Part shown: positions 18,399 through 27,220 of the stretch, one piece after another
How the letters are laid out: each line of letters opens with the position of its first letter
Numbering within the stretch: the stretch's first letter is position 1
NCBI RefSeq assembly: GCF_006974105.1
Contig: NZ_CP036282.1
Span: 3,162,001 to 3,226,000 of the forward strand
Source: Rhodoferax aquaticus
GTDB taxonomy: Bacteria > Pseudomonadota > Gammaproteobacteria > Burkholderiales > Burkholderiaceae_C
Direction of reading: 5' to 3'
DNA: 64,000 nucleotides
Position numbers and translations under genes: made by a program
The notes under the pieces: model-generated
The model's database searches: none
What the model was told of the DNA's origin: nothing
What the model saw: the letters and a program-made list of their open reading frames with translations, nothing else

Positions 18399-19847
18399 AT
18401 GAGTAAGCGCACCCGTATTTTCTTGGGTCTGCTGCTCATGTATGTCGTCGGCATGAGCTATGTGCTGCACAACGTGGTGACCGACCTGGACCCGCGCTAC
18501 CGCGAGTCGGCGGAAGAGTCTTTGGTGGAGACAGCGCAAATCATGGCCACGCTGGTGGAGCTGGACGCACGGGATGGGGCGATAGACCCGACACGCTTGG
18601 AAGCCCTGTTCAAAGCCAGCTACAGCCGCAGCTTTGACGCGCAAATCTTCAGCGTACACAAGACCAAGGTCGAGCTACGCGCCTACGTGACCGACCGCAT
18701 GGGCACGGTGCTCTACGACTCTACCGGCGTAGCCACCGGCCAAGACTTTTCAGAATGGCGTGACGTGGTGCGCGCCCTGCGCGGCGAGTACGGCGCCCGC
18801 AGCACGCGCGACATTGCCAACGACCCCAACTCCGCGGTCATGTACGTGGCTGCACCCGTGCACGCAACGCCTAGCGGAGAGATCATCGGCGTGGTGTCAG
18901 TGGGCAAGCCGGTACAAAGCTTCGGCCAGTTTGTGGCCGCTGCGCGCGAGCGCACCATCTCGGTGGGCATCATCTCGGGCCTGGCGGTGCTGGTGCTGGC
19001 GGTCATCGTGTCGGTGTGGTTGGTGCGCCCCTTCGGACTCATTACCGACTACGCCCGCTTCATCAAGGCCCAAAAAGGCTTCTACCCCACCAAGCTGCTG
19101 CGCCACGGCTGGGCCATGCTGCGCGTGGCCTACGATGAAATGCGCGACGCCATCGCCGGGCGCAACTACGTGGCCGACTATGTGCAAACCCTCACCCATG
19201 AGGTGAAGAGCCCCCTGTCCGCCATTCGCGGCGCCGCCGAGCTGCTGCAAGAGCCCATGGAAGAAGCGCAGCGCCAGCGCTTCATAGGCAACATCCAGCG
19301 CGAAACCCACCGCATCCAGGAAATGGTAGACCGCATGATGGAGCTCACTGCCCTCGAAACCCGCCGTGTACTCGAGAGCACCCAGCCCGTGGCACTGCTG
19401 CCATTGCTGCAGGACCTAGCCCACACGGCAGACGGCGTGGCCGCACTGCGCAACATCCACATCACCGTGCACACTGACACCGATGCCACGGTAGAGGCCG
19501 ATCCGTTTTTGCTACGCCGTGCCGTGAGCAACCTGTTGGACAACGCGCTGGACTTCTCGCCAGAAGGTGGCACCGTAGAACTTGCCATCACCCACAAAGG
19601 CCGCTGGGCCTGCATCACCGTGCGCGACCAAGGCCCCGGCATCCCCGCCTATGCGCAGGACAAGGTGTTTGAGAAGTTCTATTCACTGGCCCGCCCGCAC
19701 TCCAAGAAAAAGAGCACGGGGTTGGGGCTGAGCTTTGTGAAGGAGATTGCTTCGCTACACCGGGGGAAGGTGGAGTTGTCGAATCGGCCGGGGGCAGAGG
19801 GTAGTGGGGCTTGCGCGGTGCTATGGCTGCCGAAAAGCAGTGATTAA
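18399..19847 (+). CDS. creC: CreC sensor histidine kinase
   Basis: 482 residues from the ATG at 18399, 34 bp after creB. It begins with a membrane helix and the CreC-typical DLDPRYRESAEESLVETAQ, then a periplasmic sensor domain and TM2 (about 190-210, ISGLAVLVLAVIVSVWLV). The catalytic part shows the H-box LTHEVKSPLSAIRGAAELL, N-box NLLDNALDFSPEGG, DQGPGIP and STGLGLSFVKEI. It phosphorylates CreB. In other species creD often follows; here the prophage begins within about 100 bp of the stop, so whatever originally lay downstream is now at 57.1 kb. Confidence 0.9.
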   Translation: MSKRTRIFLGLLLMYVVGMSYVLHNVVTDLDPRYRESAEESLVETAQIMATLVELDARDGAIDPTRLEALFKASYSRSFDAQIFSVHKTKVELRAYVTDRMGTVLYDSTGVATGQDFSEWRDVVRALRGEYGARSTRDIANDPNSAVMYVAAPVHATPSGEIIGVVSVGKPVQSFGQFVAAARERTISVGIISGLAVLVLAVIVSVWLVRPFGLITDYARFIKAQKGFYPTKLLRHGWAMLRVAYDEMRDAIAGRNYVADYVQTLTHEVKSPLSAIRGAAELLQEPMEEAQRQRFIGNIQRETHRIQEMVDRMMELTALETRRVLESTQPVALLPLLQDLAHTADGVAALRNIHITVHTDTDATVEADPFLLRRAVSNLLDNALDFSPEGGTVELAITHKGRWACITVRDQGPGIPAYAQDKVFEKFYSLARPHSKKKSTGLGLSFVKEIASLHRGKVELSNRPGAEGSGACAVLWLPKSSD

Positions 19848-19971
19848 AGCGCGCCGCGATAAATGAGCAGCAATCAGCGCGATAAATTAGTTGGCTGTGT
19901 GTTTCTGCGGGAGAAAGCAAATTGCGCAAGGCAAAACCCTAGGATAGCAAACCATTCCTACGGGTACGTTC
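19848..19971. other. Left prophage junction region
   Basis: 124 bp between creC and the first phage gene. It contains two copies of CGATAAAT(G/T)AG (19857 and 19880, 23 bp apart), which could be transposase-binding repeats. A related GCGATAAG is found at the right end (57071-57078). The precise phage terminus cannot be fixed. Confidence 0.4.
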
Positions 19972-20277
19972 CTATTTGCCGATCGCATTCTTAATGTGTG
20001 GGTGCCCCGTTGGAGCTATCCAGTTTAGTAAGCGTGAGATAGGCCGAGCAGCCCTGCCTCGCCAGTCGCTGGACAGTACCAGCCGCTCAAGCCTGGTGCT
20101 GAATGTCCACTCACCCCGGCGTGGGAAGTCAAACGTTAGCACCACAAGCTCTGTGTAGTTGGCGATCACGTCCACCAGCAGCGCAAACAGCGTGACTGGC
20201 GCAAGCAAGCGCCACCAGCCGCCGCGCTCAATCTGGATGGCTATGGGGTACAGCAGTGCAAGCAGCAAGGTAATCAC
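19972..20277 (-). CDS. Small phage membrane protein at the end of the tail operon
   Basis: 101 residues, GTG start overlapping the upstream stop (GTGA). The N-terminal half is hydrophobic (ALLYPIAIQIERGGWWRLL, then a second helix through LFALLVDVIANY). The C-terminal half is basic, with FPRRGEWTFSTRLERL. Similar small proteins occur at the end of tail clusters in betaproteobacterial phages. The function is unknown. Confidence 0.65.
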   Translation of the reverse strand: MITLLLALLYPIAIQIERGGWWRLLAPVTLFALLVDVIANYTELVVLTFDFPRRGEWTFSTRLERLVLSSDWRGRAARPISRLLNWIAPTGHPHIKNAIGK

Positions 20278-20804
20278 GCATCGACCCCTGCAAACGCCTT
20301 GACCAACGACACAGGCAGCGCAGAGACTATGGCGGCGTACTTGCTCGCAATAAATGCATCCACCAGCGCCGGGTCGCTTGGGCAGTCTTTAGTAATGTCT
20401 AACAAGGCTTGCCGCGCAATCTTGAAGCCCTCGACTGTCACGATGTCACCTGTTACCTGAGCGACAAGGGCGATGCCCGTCATGCGGTTAAGCATGGCCT
20501 CACGCACCTCGCGCACCTCTGACAGTTTGACCGCAACGTCCGCAGCGTTGATAGACTCTACTTGTTCAGCAGGGAAAGGGGTCCACGTAACGACCCGACG
20601 CGCACCAATCAATTCTTCTGACCGGCTATAGAAGCGATATTCCGCTGGCACGGTTTCCTCAGTAACCACAGGCACAAAACCAGCCGCCGCGATGTCCTCG
20701 GGGCTAACAAGCTCCAGCCAGTTGCTTGGGTACTGAATTCCGGTCACGCTGAACGGGTTTCCAAGCGATACATATTTGCCAGACTCAGGGTGGAAGTAGG
20801 TCAT
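20274..20804 (-). CDS. Tail-fibre-associated protein, possible assembly chaperone
   Basis: 176 residues, no signal or membrane segment. It begins MTYFHPESGKYVSLGNPF and has a helical C-terminal half. It overlaps the fibre gene upstream (ATGA-type, 20801-20804) and the small membrane protein downstream. The position directly after a fibre gene is typical of fibre-assembly chaperones, but I recognise no diagnostic motif. Confidence 0.5.
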   Translation of the reverse strand: MTYFHPESGKYVSLGNPFSVTGIQYPSNWLELVSPEDIAAAGFVPVVTEETVPAEYRFYSRSEELIGARRVVTWTPFPAEQVESINAADVAVKLSEVREVREAMLNRMTGIALVAQVTGDIVTVEGFKIARQALLDITKDCPSDPALVDAFIASKYAAIVSALPVSLVKAFAGVDA

Positions 20805-22435
20805 GGGTTTGCCTTAGCTGTTTGGATATTGAATGCGGATTTAGACTGCGGAGAAAGCACCGTGGCAGTCCATGTGTTAGTGCCGCTGGCGTTGTAGCTG
20901 GTTGAGGCCGTGCGCAACTTGAAGCCGTTAGCTAGTCGGTCAGCGTGCGTGCCCCATGTCACCGCATTGCCGTTGATCGCTAGGGTTTCGGGTGTGCCGT
21001 TGCACCAGACGAATGGGCCATCGGCTGCGGCATTGCCTGAAAAGCTGCCAGATGCAGCCACAGCCCCCGCACTTAGATTGCCTGTGTGTAGTGGTTTAAA
21101 TCCCACTGGTGGTGTGTAGGCGAACGGGCGTTGGCCGAAGTTTGGGTAAAGCGTGCTAGTTGCGAAGTAGTTGAGCGCAAAGGCCGGGGTGTAGTCGCCA
21201 GATATGCCTGTAACGGGAGATCCCTGCGCTACGTTATTTTTGTAGAACTGAACGGTGCCAGCCGTCATATCTAAGGCAACGCCAATAGCATCCCCCGCAG
21301 TCCAAGTGGCTCCTGTTGACTGCGTAACACCCCCCAAGCTTATAACGCCAGTGTCCGAGGTGTACCCGACAGAGCCAGCTTGCGTTTGGTATGCGCCCGA
21401 TGTGGACACTGTAGACCCGGTATAGGATGTTCCTTTATGTACACCCACTGTATTACTAGCCCCGCTCCCGGTCATTGAAGCTTCAAAATACCACTTTCCC
21501 GACGAGACATAAAACGTTGACCCTGCGGACGTGTAGTAGGTGCCAGCGTAGTTAACAAGACTGAGATTGCCTTCGCCTATTACATTTGCGGCAAGTGCGT
21601 GCGACAGTCGGTTTAGTACCGGGTGGTTTCCCCGCTCAGCACCGCCACTGCCAAGCGGAACATCGAGCATGGAGTCGTAAGTTGGGCCAGTGGTCAAACT
21701 GATATTGTTCGCAGTCCAGTTGTTGCCGTTGCCAGAACTGTCTGCCATTAGCGTAGTGGTGCTGGTGGCATCGTCAAACCGCAAGCGGAAACCGTTGGCC
21801 CCGTAGGTGCCCGTGTAGGGCTTGGGTTGCCACATGCCGTTGCTGTCAAACTGGCCGAAGGCTGCGGGGGTCAGGGCTTGGCCGTCGATGAAATGCACAT
21901 CGGAGAGGTAGCCATCGAAGTTAGAGGGTGTGTTGTCTTGGAACGCGCCAATGCGGTGATCTTGCGTGTTGTTGATGTAAGCAATCTCGTAGTTCTGCGC
22001 AGGGTATGTTGCGGTGTCGAAGGCAGTAACCCGCACGCCATTTACATAAATCTTGAACCTGTCTGAAGCGGTAGCGTTTGTGGTGTCTGCTTGGAAAATG
22101 AGGTGGTAGTGCGCGGAAGGGTCACGCAACACCATTGTTGTAGTAAGTTGCAGATTCGTGACGCCGGGTCTGTCAATGAATGTAAGCTTATCGCCCGTCC
22201 AGATGTACGCACCGCTAATGTCGTCTTTTGCTTGCCGCGCAGAAAACAACCCCTGAATCACCCCGAGAGTTCCCCGCTTAGCCCACCCACTCCATGTCCA
22301 TGTTCGACGGTTTGAAGCTGCGCTTGGTGTGCGTGAAAGCGAGGCACTAGCCGCACTGCGAAACCGCAAGCTGCGTTGGGCTTGGTAGCCGGGATTGCCG
22401 CCAAGAAGTAGAGGGATTGCATCAACCGCGCTCAT
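20801..22435 (-). CDS. Tail fibre with concanavalin-like and SPRY domains
   Basis: 544 residues. A LamG/concanavalin-type beta sandwich at about 40-190 (TWTWSGWAKRGTLGVIQGLF, KIYVNGVRVTAFD, GYLSDVHFIDGQALTP) is followed by a SPRY-like domain at about 290-460 (KWYFEASMTG, DAIGVALDMTAGTVQFYKN, FALNYFATSTLYPNFGQRPF). Both fold types bind carbohydrate or protein surfaces, so this is the likely receptor-binding fibre. It is coupled to genes on both sides by short overlaps. Confidence 0.75.
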   Translation of the reverse strand: MSAVDAIPLLLGGNPGYQAQRSLRFRSAASASLSRTPSAASNRRTWTWSGWAKRGTLGVIQGLFSARQAKDDISGAYIWTGDKLTFIDRPGVTNLQLTTTMVLRDPSAHYHLIFQADTTNATASDRFKIYVNGVRVTAFDTATYPAQNYEIAYINNTQDHRIGAFQDNTPSNFDGYLSDVHFIDGQALTPAAFGQFDSNGMWQPKPYTGTYGANGFRLRFDDATSTTTLMADSSGNGNNWTANNISLTTGPTYDSMLDVPLGSGGAERGNHPVLNRLSHALAANVIGEGNLSLVNYAGTYYTSAGSTFYVSSGKWYFEASMTGSGASNTVGVHKGTSYTGSTVSTSGAYQTQAGSVGYTSDTGVISLGGVTQSTGATWTAGDAIGVALDMTAGTVQFYKNNVAQGSPVTGISGDYTPAFALNYFATSTLYPNFGQRPFAYTPPVGFKPLHTGNLSAGAVAASGSFSGNAAADGPFVWCNGTPETLAINGNAVTWGTHADRLANGFKLRTASTSYNASGTNTWTATVLSPQSKSAFNIQTAKANP

Positions 22436-23025
22436 TTGCGGTCCGCGATCAAGCGCAGTGTGATGTTGCCCGTGGCGTCAACGTAGTAGGCCAGTAGGTC
22501 TACAGCGTTAGCCGTTGTGGTGAGCGATTGCACCGCGCCACCCGCCCAGTCCCACGCATTGCCGTATGCAAGAGTCCGCGACCCCGTGGCGTCTTGAATC
22601 ACACGAATGACACCACTCTGTCCAGCCACTGCATTCGTTGGGTTCGCCAGCGTGCGGTTGCCCCCAAGCGTCACAGTGAAATTATTCGCCGCCGCGAAGT
22701 CGGGCGTGATGGTTGAACCATCCGTGAGTGTCACAACGCCGCCACGCTGGGCGGCTGTGTAGGTCTGGGTGGTGTCCGTCTTGGCCGATGTGGCAGCACT
22801 AGGTACACCCGAGGCGAGGGCCAGCAAGTTAATCCAGGCAGAGTTGGCCGCGTTGCGCTGCTTAAGGATGCCCGTGGTGGTGTCGGCCCACAGTTGGTAC
22901 GCGAAGATAGTGGGGGGTGCGGTCGGGCCGCTGTTCTGGCTAACCAAGGCTTGCAGGGCGGCGTTGATGTCAACCCTCGTCGCAGCGAAAGCTTGGTTGG
23001 CGATGTCCATGTCATGTTGTGGCAT
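22432..23025 (-). CDS. Tail fibre/tip accessory protein
   Basis: 197 residues. The N-terminus (DIANQAFAATRVDINAALQA) and the segment IFAYQLWADTTTGILKQRN are common in phage tail fibre stems. The C-terminal part is beta-rich, with short Gly/Thr strands. It lies between the J-like tip protein and the SPRY fibre, suggesting it joins the two. Confidence 0.6.
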   Translation of the reverse strand: MPQHDMDIANQAFAATRVDINAALQALVSQNSGPTAPPTIFAYQLWADTTTGILKQRNAANSAWINLLALASGVPSAATSAKTDTTQTYTAAQRGGVVTLTDGSTITPDFAAANNFTVTLGGNRTLANPTNAVAGQSGVIRVIQDATGSRTLAYGNAWDWAGGAVQSLTTTANAVDLLAYYVDATGNITLRLIADRK

Positions 23026-23036
23026 TGGCGTCTTTC

Positions 23037-25649
23037 TTACACAGGGGTTTTGATGTCAACACTCAAAGTGCTGACGGAAATGTTTTGGGCGGCGTTCCCG
23101 CTCTCTAGGTCGAGTCGGAACTTCAAAGCCCGTGCGGTAACGTCCGCTACAAAAAACGGTGTCCATGCGCCCCAGACCGGTGTGCCCGCGGGGTTGTCGT
23201 TGGTCGCGGCGTAGTACAGAGTGGCATCGCAGTCGTTAACGGCAGTACCGTCAAAGTCACCGCTGTTGTCGTCAAAAAGCCCAGCACGCGCGTCGAACAG
23301 GGTTTGGCTGTCGAACGAGTACACCTTAATGTCGGCTTCCAAGCGACGGGTGGTGACGGTCGAAAGGTCGGTGTACGTGGCAAATTCGTAGCTGCCGATA
23401 GAGTTCAAGCCACCGAAGCTGTCGAACAGACCAGCGGCACCGTCGAACGAACCGGGGGCCGCGTCGAACAGCAGTGCTGTGTCCAACTGCAACCCACCCG
23501 CAAACGCCACTGTGCCTGTCTTAGCCCCTGCGAAAACCGGGGCTTGCACCGAAGTGGCGACAGTGTTGAAACCCGTCACCAGACCTTCTTCGGCCACAAA
23601 ACTCGACACGCCGGTGCTGAAAGTTCCCGTGCTGTCCTTGGCCTTAGCCATGTAGGTGCCGGTGATTAGCGGTAGCAAACCGCTCACGCTGTCACCTGCA
23701 AATTCGTCAAGCACCACGCCGTCCTGCCAAGTCGCTGCGCTGGTCTGAGGGCTGTGGCGTACTACGATGCGCCCGCCAATGCGAACGTCTAAGTCACCCG
23801 CCAAGCCCCATGCACCTACCGCTACGCCGCCCACTTTGCTCACCGAGAAGTTGGCGACATTCGCGGGCGGCGCGGTCAAACCCAGCAGTTCTTTGCTGGT
23901 GGTCGGGCTGTACGCGCTCTTGGCTTGGAACGTATTGATGGCTCTCAAGCGGAACAAGTAGGTGCCAGGTGTCAAGTCGTTGAGCTCGACTTTTGTGTCT
24001 CTCAGGATGGGCAGCGTGGTCCACGCCCCCGAGGCCACCACCATGTACTCCAGCAGATAACCGGTGACGAAGGCGTCATCTACAGCGGCCCAAGTCACCG
24101 TAGCGCGGCTCTTGACACCCGCACTACCCGTGGTCTGGTAAAGGCTCTCTGCGACGGCTGGGGCTCCCGGTGTAGCGATAGTGAATGGATTGCCCAAATT
24201 GGTGTCGGGCGCGGCGTCAACTACCGTTTGCATCCCGCTATTCCAGTTGTAGCTGGCGGCGGTTTCCTCTTGCAGTACTAGGTCCACGCCACCTTCGGTG
24301 CTGTAGTGCCACTCCAACACCTTGAATTCTTTGGCTACCCAGCCAAGTTGCGCCAGGCTTAGCATGACCGTATCCATGGTCGCGACCTTGAAGGCAGTCA
24401 GTTTGCACGCCAGTTCTACCGTGATGCCTTGGCGGCTTCGTTCCAAAGTTAGCTTGGCAATGCGCTGCGCAGTGGCACTGCTGGTGGTGAATGGCAGCAC
24501 CGCGTCACGCCAGATTACTTGCCCACCGTCTTGGGCTGCATACGTAGCATTTCTGACTATGGGAAAGTCAGTGGGTTGCCAAAACGCTGCAGGGTCTACA
24601 AAAGTACCCCGCACCGCATTGAAAAGTTCTTTGCGGCTCATGCGCGGCCGCACCTTCACTGCGCCCCGCAGGTCGTCGGCTGTTAGGAGAACTGATGGGG
24701 CGGTGTATGCGCCGCAATGCATTTGGTACTGCCCACCACTCCAAACCACAAAACCAGCCATGCTGCTTAGCAAACTCTCCATCACACTGCGCGGATTCTC
24801 GCCTGTGTCAATCACACCGTTACAGGTATAGCGCGCCTCGGTGCCGCCCCCAGCCAAGGCAACCGATTCGTCACAGACGTTTGCGACGGCTACCACCCGC
24901 GAGGCATCAACCTCAGCTGAGGATGCTTCTAGCCCATGAGCACTGGTGATGTAGTCACGCACGCACAGCGCGGGGTTTTGGCTCCACACCGTAGTGCCTG
25001 TGCGAGGGTCATAGACTTTGCGGCCGCGCACCACAGCTTTAATGTTTGGGATACCCGTAGGAAAAACATCTGCAGACCACTCCAGGCGAATCGCTAGGTA
25101 AGCTACACCCGCGAGCCTATGGTTACTAGTCCAACCTATGTTGACTGCCACGAGGTCAGCATCTGCTGCATCACCCGCAACGCCCAAGTGCTTTTTGACC
25201 AATACCTTGCCTGCATACGGCGCTGTGGTTGCATATCCAGAGCCATCTAGCGCAACTTCCAGCTCATTAAGGTAAATGGTTTCAATTGCATCTACCTCAT
25301 GCCCGGCCAAGGGCACTACCATCCACAGGTACTTGTTGCCGCCACCTGCCACACCCGCAAAGACCAAAGGCCCCGACACCATGGCACGACCGTAGATCAC
25401 GGTGCGATTGGCAACGCTAGAGCGCACTACCTGGTCACGCTCCTGAACGGCTGCAACAAACGACGGCGTATTGTGGCCATTTCCCTTGTTGGCGTTTGAT
25501 GCCATCTTGCCCAGGCTGTACCCCATAGCAGCCCCTTGTGGGCCACCGTAGATAAAGCCCACCACCGCACCGATAACCGGCACAGCCTCTTTAACAAGAT
25601 TGCTTACCTCATTGACAGCCTTCTCAACCGCTTTGGGCATATCAGCCAA
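23037..25649 (-). CDS. Central tail-tip (gpJ-like host-specificity) protein
   Basis: 870 residues. A short hydrophobic Gly/Ala-rich region lies at about 15-45 (VIGAVVGFIYGGPQGAAMGY), then the tail-hub body with LTADDLRGAVKVRPRMSRKELFNAVRGTF, and fibronectin type III-like repeats from about residue 490 (SRATVTWAAVDDAFVTGYLLEY, PGTYLFRLRAINTFQAKSA). It forms the tip that contacts the host, with fibres attached through the following genes. Its start overlaps the end of the peptidase gene. Confidence 0.82.
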   Translation of the reverse strand: MADMPKAVEKAVNEVSNLVKEAVPVIGAVVGFIYGGPQGAAMGYSLGKMASNANKGNGHNTPSFVAAVQERDQVVRSSVANRTVIYGRAMVSGPLVFAGVAGGGNKYLWMVVPLAGHEVDAIETIYLNELEVALDGSGYATTAPYAGKVLVKKHLGVAGDAADADLVAVNIGWTSNHRLAGVAYLAIRLEWSADVFPTGIPNIKAVVRGRKVYDPRTGTTVWSQNPALCVRDYITSAHGLEASSAEVDASRVVAVANVCDESVALAGGGTEARYTCNGVIDTGENPRSVMESLLSSMAGFVVWSGGQYQMHCGAYTAPSVLLTADDLRGAVKVRPRMSRKELFNAVRGTFVDPAAFWQPTDFPIVRNATYAAQDGGQVIWRDAVLPFTTSSATAQRIAKLTLERSRQGITVELACKLTAFKVATMDTVMLSLAQLGWVAKEFKVLEWHYSTEGGVDLVLQEETAASYNWNSGMQTVVDAAPDTNLGNPFTIATPGAPAVAESLYQTTGSAGVKSRATVTWAAVDDAFVTGYLLEYMVVASGAWTTLPILRDTKVELNDLTPGTYLFRLRAINTFQAKSAYSPTTSKELLGLTAPPANVANFSVSKVGGVAVGAWGLAGDLDVRIGGRIVVRHSPQTSAATWQDGVVLDEFAGDSVSGLLPLITGTYMAKAKDSTGTFSTGVSSFVAEEGLVTGFNTVATSVQAPVFAGAKTGTVAFAGGLQLDTALLFDAAPGSFDGAAGLFDSFGGLNSIGSYEFATYTDLSTVTTRRLEADIKVYSFDSQTLFDARAGLFDDNSGDFDGTAVNDCDATLYYAATNDNPAGTPVWGAWTPFFVADVTARALKFRLDLESGNAAQNISVSTLSVDIKTPV

Positions 25650-26061
25650 TCCTCACTGAGGCCTGCAGGCCAGCATGATCCAAACGCACTAACTGCAGAC
25701 CTGCATGGCCCAAAACAGCCACATGGCTACCTGTGCAAACCCCCAAATGTTCGCCATACCTATCCTTGAAGGTGACCAAATCGCCTCGCCGTGCAGCCAG
25801 CACCGGACCAGGCTGCACACCTACTATGTTTGCAGCAGCAGCTTCTAAAGTAGCACCGTGGCAAGCCAGTACCGCCACTGCCTCACGCCGCGTCCTGTAG
25901 CCCGCAAAACTGGGCCACAAGTCCACCCCTGTCATCGCGCAGATGCATTGGCAACTAAAGCGCAAACAGTCATGCACCCCTAGCTGGTAGGGCAGGCGTT
26001 GTGCAGCTGCTACTTGCGCGGCAAGCTGCTCGGGCCAGTCCTGGCGGCGTGTAATCTGCAC
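25642..26061 (-). CDS. Tail-tip NlpC/P60-like peptidase (gpK/DUF6950 type)
   Basis: 139 residues. A Cys within GVHDCLRFSC and a His within YGEHLGVCTG fit a papain-like Cys/His pair, with RRGDLVTFKDRYG typical of the family. It is predicted to cut peptidoglycan cross-links during DNA entry. The order hub - peptidase - J matches lambda L-K-J and the GTA tail-tip cluster. Confidence 0.7.
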   Translation of the reverse strand: MQITRRQDWPEQLAAQVAAAQRLPYQLGVHDCLRFSCQCICAMTGVDLWPSFAGYRTRREAVAVLACHGATLEAAAANIVGVQPGPVLAARRGDLVTFKDRYGEHLGVCTGSHVAVLGHAGLQLVRLDHAGLQASVRIG

Positions 26062-26063
26062 GG

Positions 26064-26627
26064 CTAATAGCCCCAGCGCAAAGACTTTTCAACCATTTGA
26101 GGCACAAAGTCAAAGCCCTTGTCCGCAGGGTCAGTGATGGCTTGGTCTGCTGAGTTGTAGCGCCGCACGCGCGGGCGATCCCAATCAGCCAGGCGGCTCT
26201 CAGCGCTCACCGTGATGGTGGCGGTTGCACCAAGCTCTACGTCCATGGTGTCCATCCGACCACTGAACACCAGCACCGGGTCCGGCAGCACAGCGTAAGC
26301 CTCATCCAGTGGAGCCAACCACACTTTGCAGGCCCGACCTTGGTAGTGCTGCCCCAGAGCGATCGCGATGTTGGCGCTATCTATACCAGTCACCGTGAAC
26401 TTGAGGCTACGGGCTTCAAGCTTCATTCCCTCGCCTACAGGATCAATGCTGCCAAGACGCCCTATACCCAGCCAAGTAAAGCCATTCCAATTGAGCTGCT
26501 GGGCGCTGTTGTTGAGCCGCAAGAAGCCCGCCGGAAAATCCATCTCCACAAAGACCACTCCCCGCACTTGGCTAGCGGCAAGGGCGTTAGCGGCTGTAGT
26601 ACTTAGGTTACGCCCCGCCATCACCAC
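26064..26627 (-). CDS. Tail-tip hub protein (DUF2163/gpL-like)
   Basis: 187 residues. Features are VRGVVFVEMDFPAGFLRLNN, FTWLGIGRLGSIDPVGEG and the C-terminal DKGFDFVPQMVEKSLRWG, which resemble hub proteins placed between the distal tail protein and the peptidase in GTA-like tails. The start overlaps the previous gene by 7 bp. Confidence 0.65.
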   Translation of the reverse strand: MVMAGRNLSTTAANALAASQVRGVVFVEMDFPAGFLRLNNSAQQLNWNGFTWLGIGRLGSIDPVGEGMKLEARSLKFTVTGIDSANIAIALGQHYQGRACKVWLAPLDEAYAVLPDPVLVFSGRMDTMDVELGATATITVSAESRLADWDRPRVRRYNSADQAITDPADKGFDFVPQMVEKSLRWGY

Positions 26628-27220
26628 GCCTCAATAGCAGAGATGGCAAAACTACTGAGAGCACCCGCCACCGTAGACCAACGCGCAGAGTCATCCTCAA
26701 GCCGGAACGTTGCCAAAGGCTTCGTCGTAGTGATAGCAAGCCCATTGCCAGGGCTACTGCGCAACGGGGGCTCGAAGGTGAGTGTGGCCAGGCCACCTGC
26801 GGTACTCAATGCGTCGGCCGTGGCCATTTTTAGCTCACCATTGACGGCAAAGAAGTCGCCCTCTTTGAGAACAGTGCTGCTGGCTGGCCAGCCAGACGTG
26901 GCCAGGCTTGCGCCAGTCTGTGCGGCCCCATTCACTACCGGTGTTCCGCCCGCCGCCCCACGGGGCGTGGGCTGCGCCATGTTGTGCAGATAGAACCGTC
27001 CAGACTGGCCGCGTAACTTTGCCAAAAACGAGCGCAAGAGTGCAGAGTCAGCGGCGGACATCGCGTTCATCTGAAAGGCAACGCGCCAACGCGCACCCGG
27101 CATCTCCAAGGTCTGCACGCTGCCAGACAAGGGGCTGCTGAAGGCTTGCGTGTTGCTTTGCAAGGACCACTCCCACAGGGACGGCTCAAACTTGTTGAGG
27201 TTAGGCCAGCTATAGATCAC
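26621..27220 (-). CDS. Distal tail protein-like
   Basis: 199 residues, starting [20 protein letters not shown]. The central [20 protein letters not shown] and the strand-rich C-terminus resemble distal tail/tip proteins of B3-type siphophages. The position right after the tape measure gene supports this. It overlaps the tape measure stop by 4 bp. Confidence 0.65.
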   Translation of the reverse strand: MIYSWPNLNKFEPSLWEWSLQSNTQAFSSPLSGSVQTLEMPGARWRVAFQMNAMSAADSALLRSFLAKLRGQSGRFYLHNMAQPTPRGAAGGTPVVNGAAQTGASLATSGWPASSTVLKEGDFFAVNGELKMATADALSTAGGLATLTFEPPLRSSPGNGLAITTTKPLATFRLEDDSARWSTVAGALSSFAISAIEAW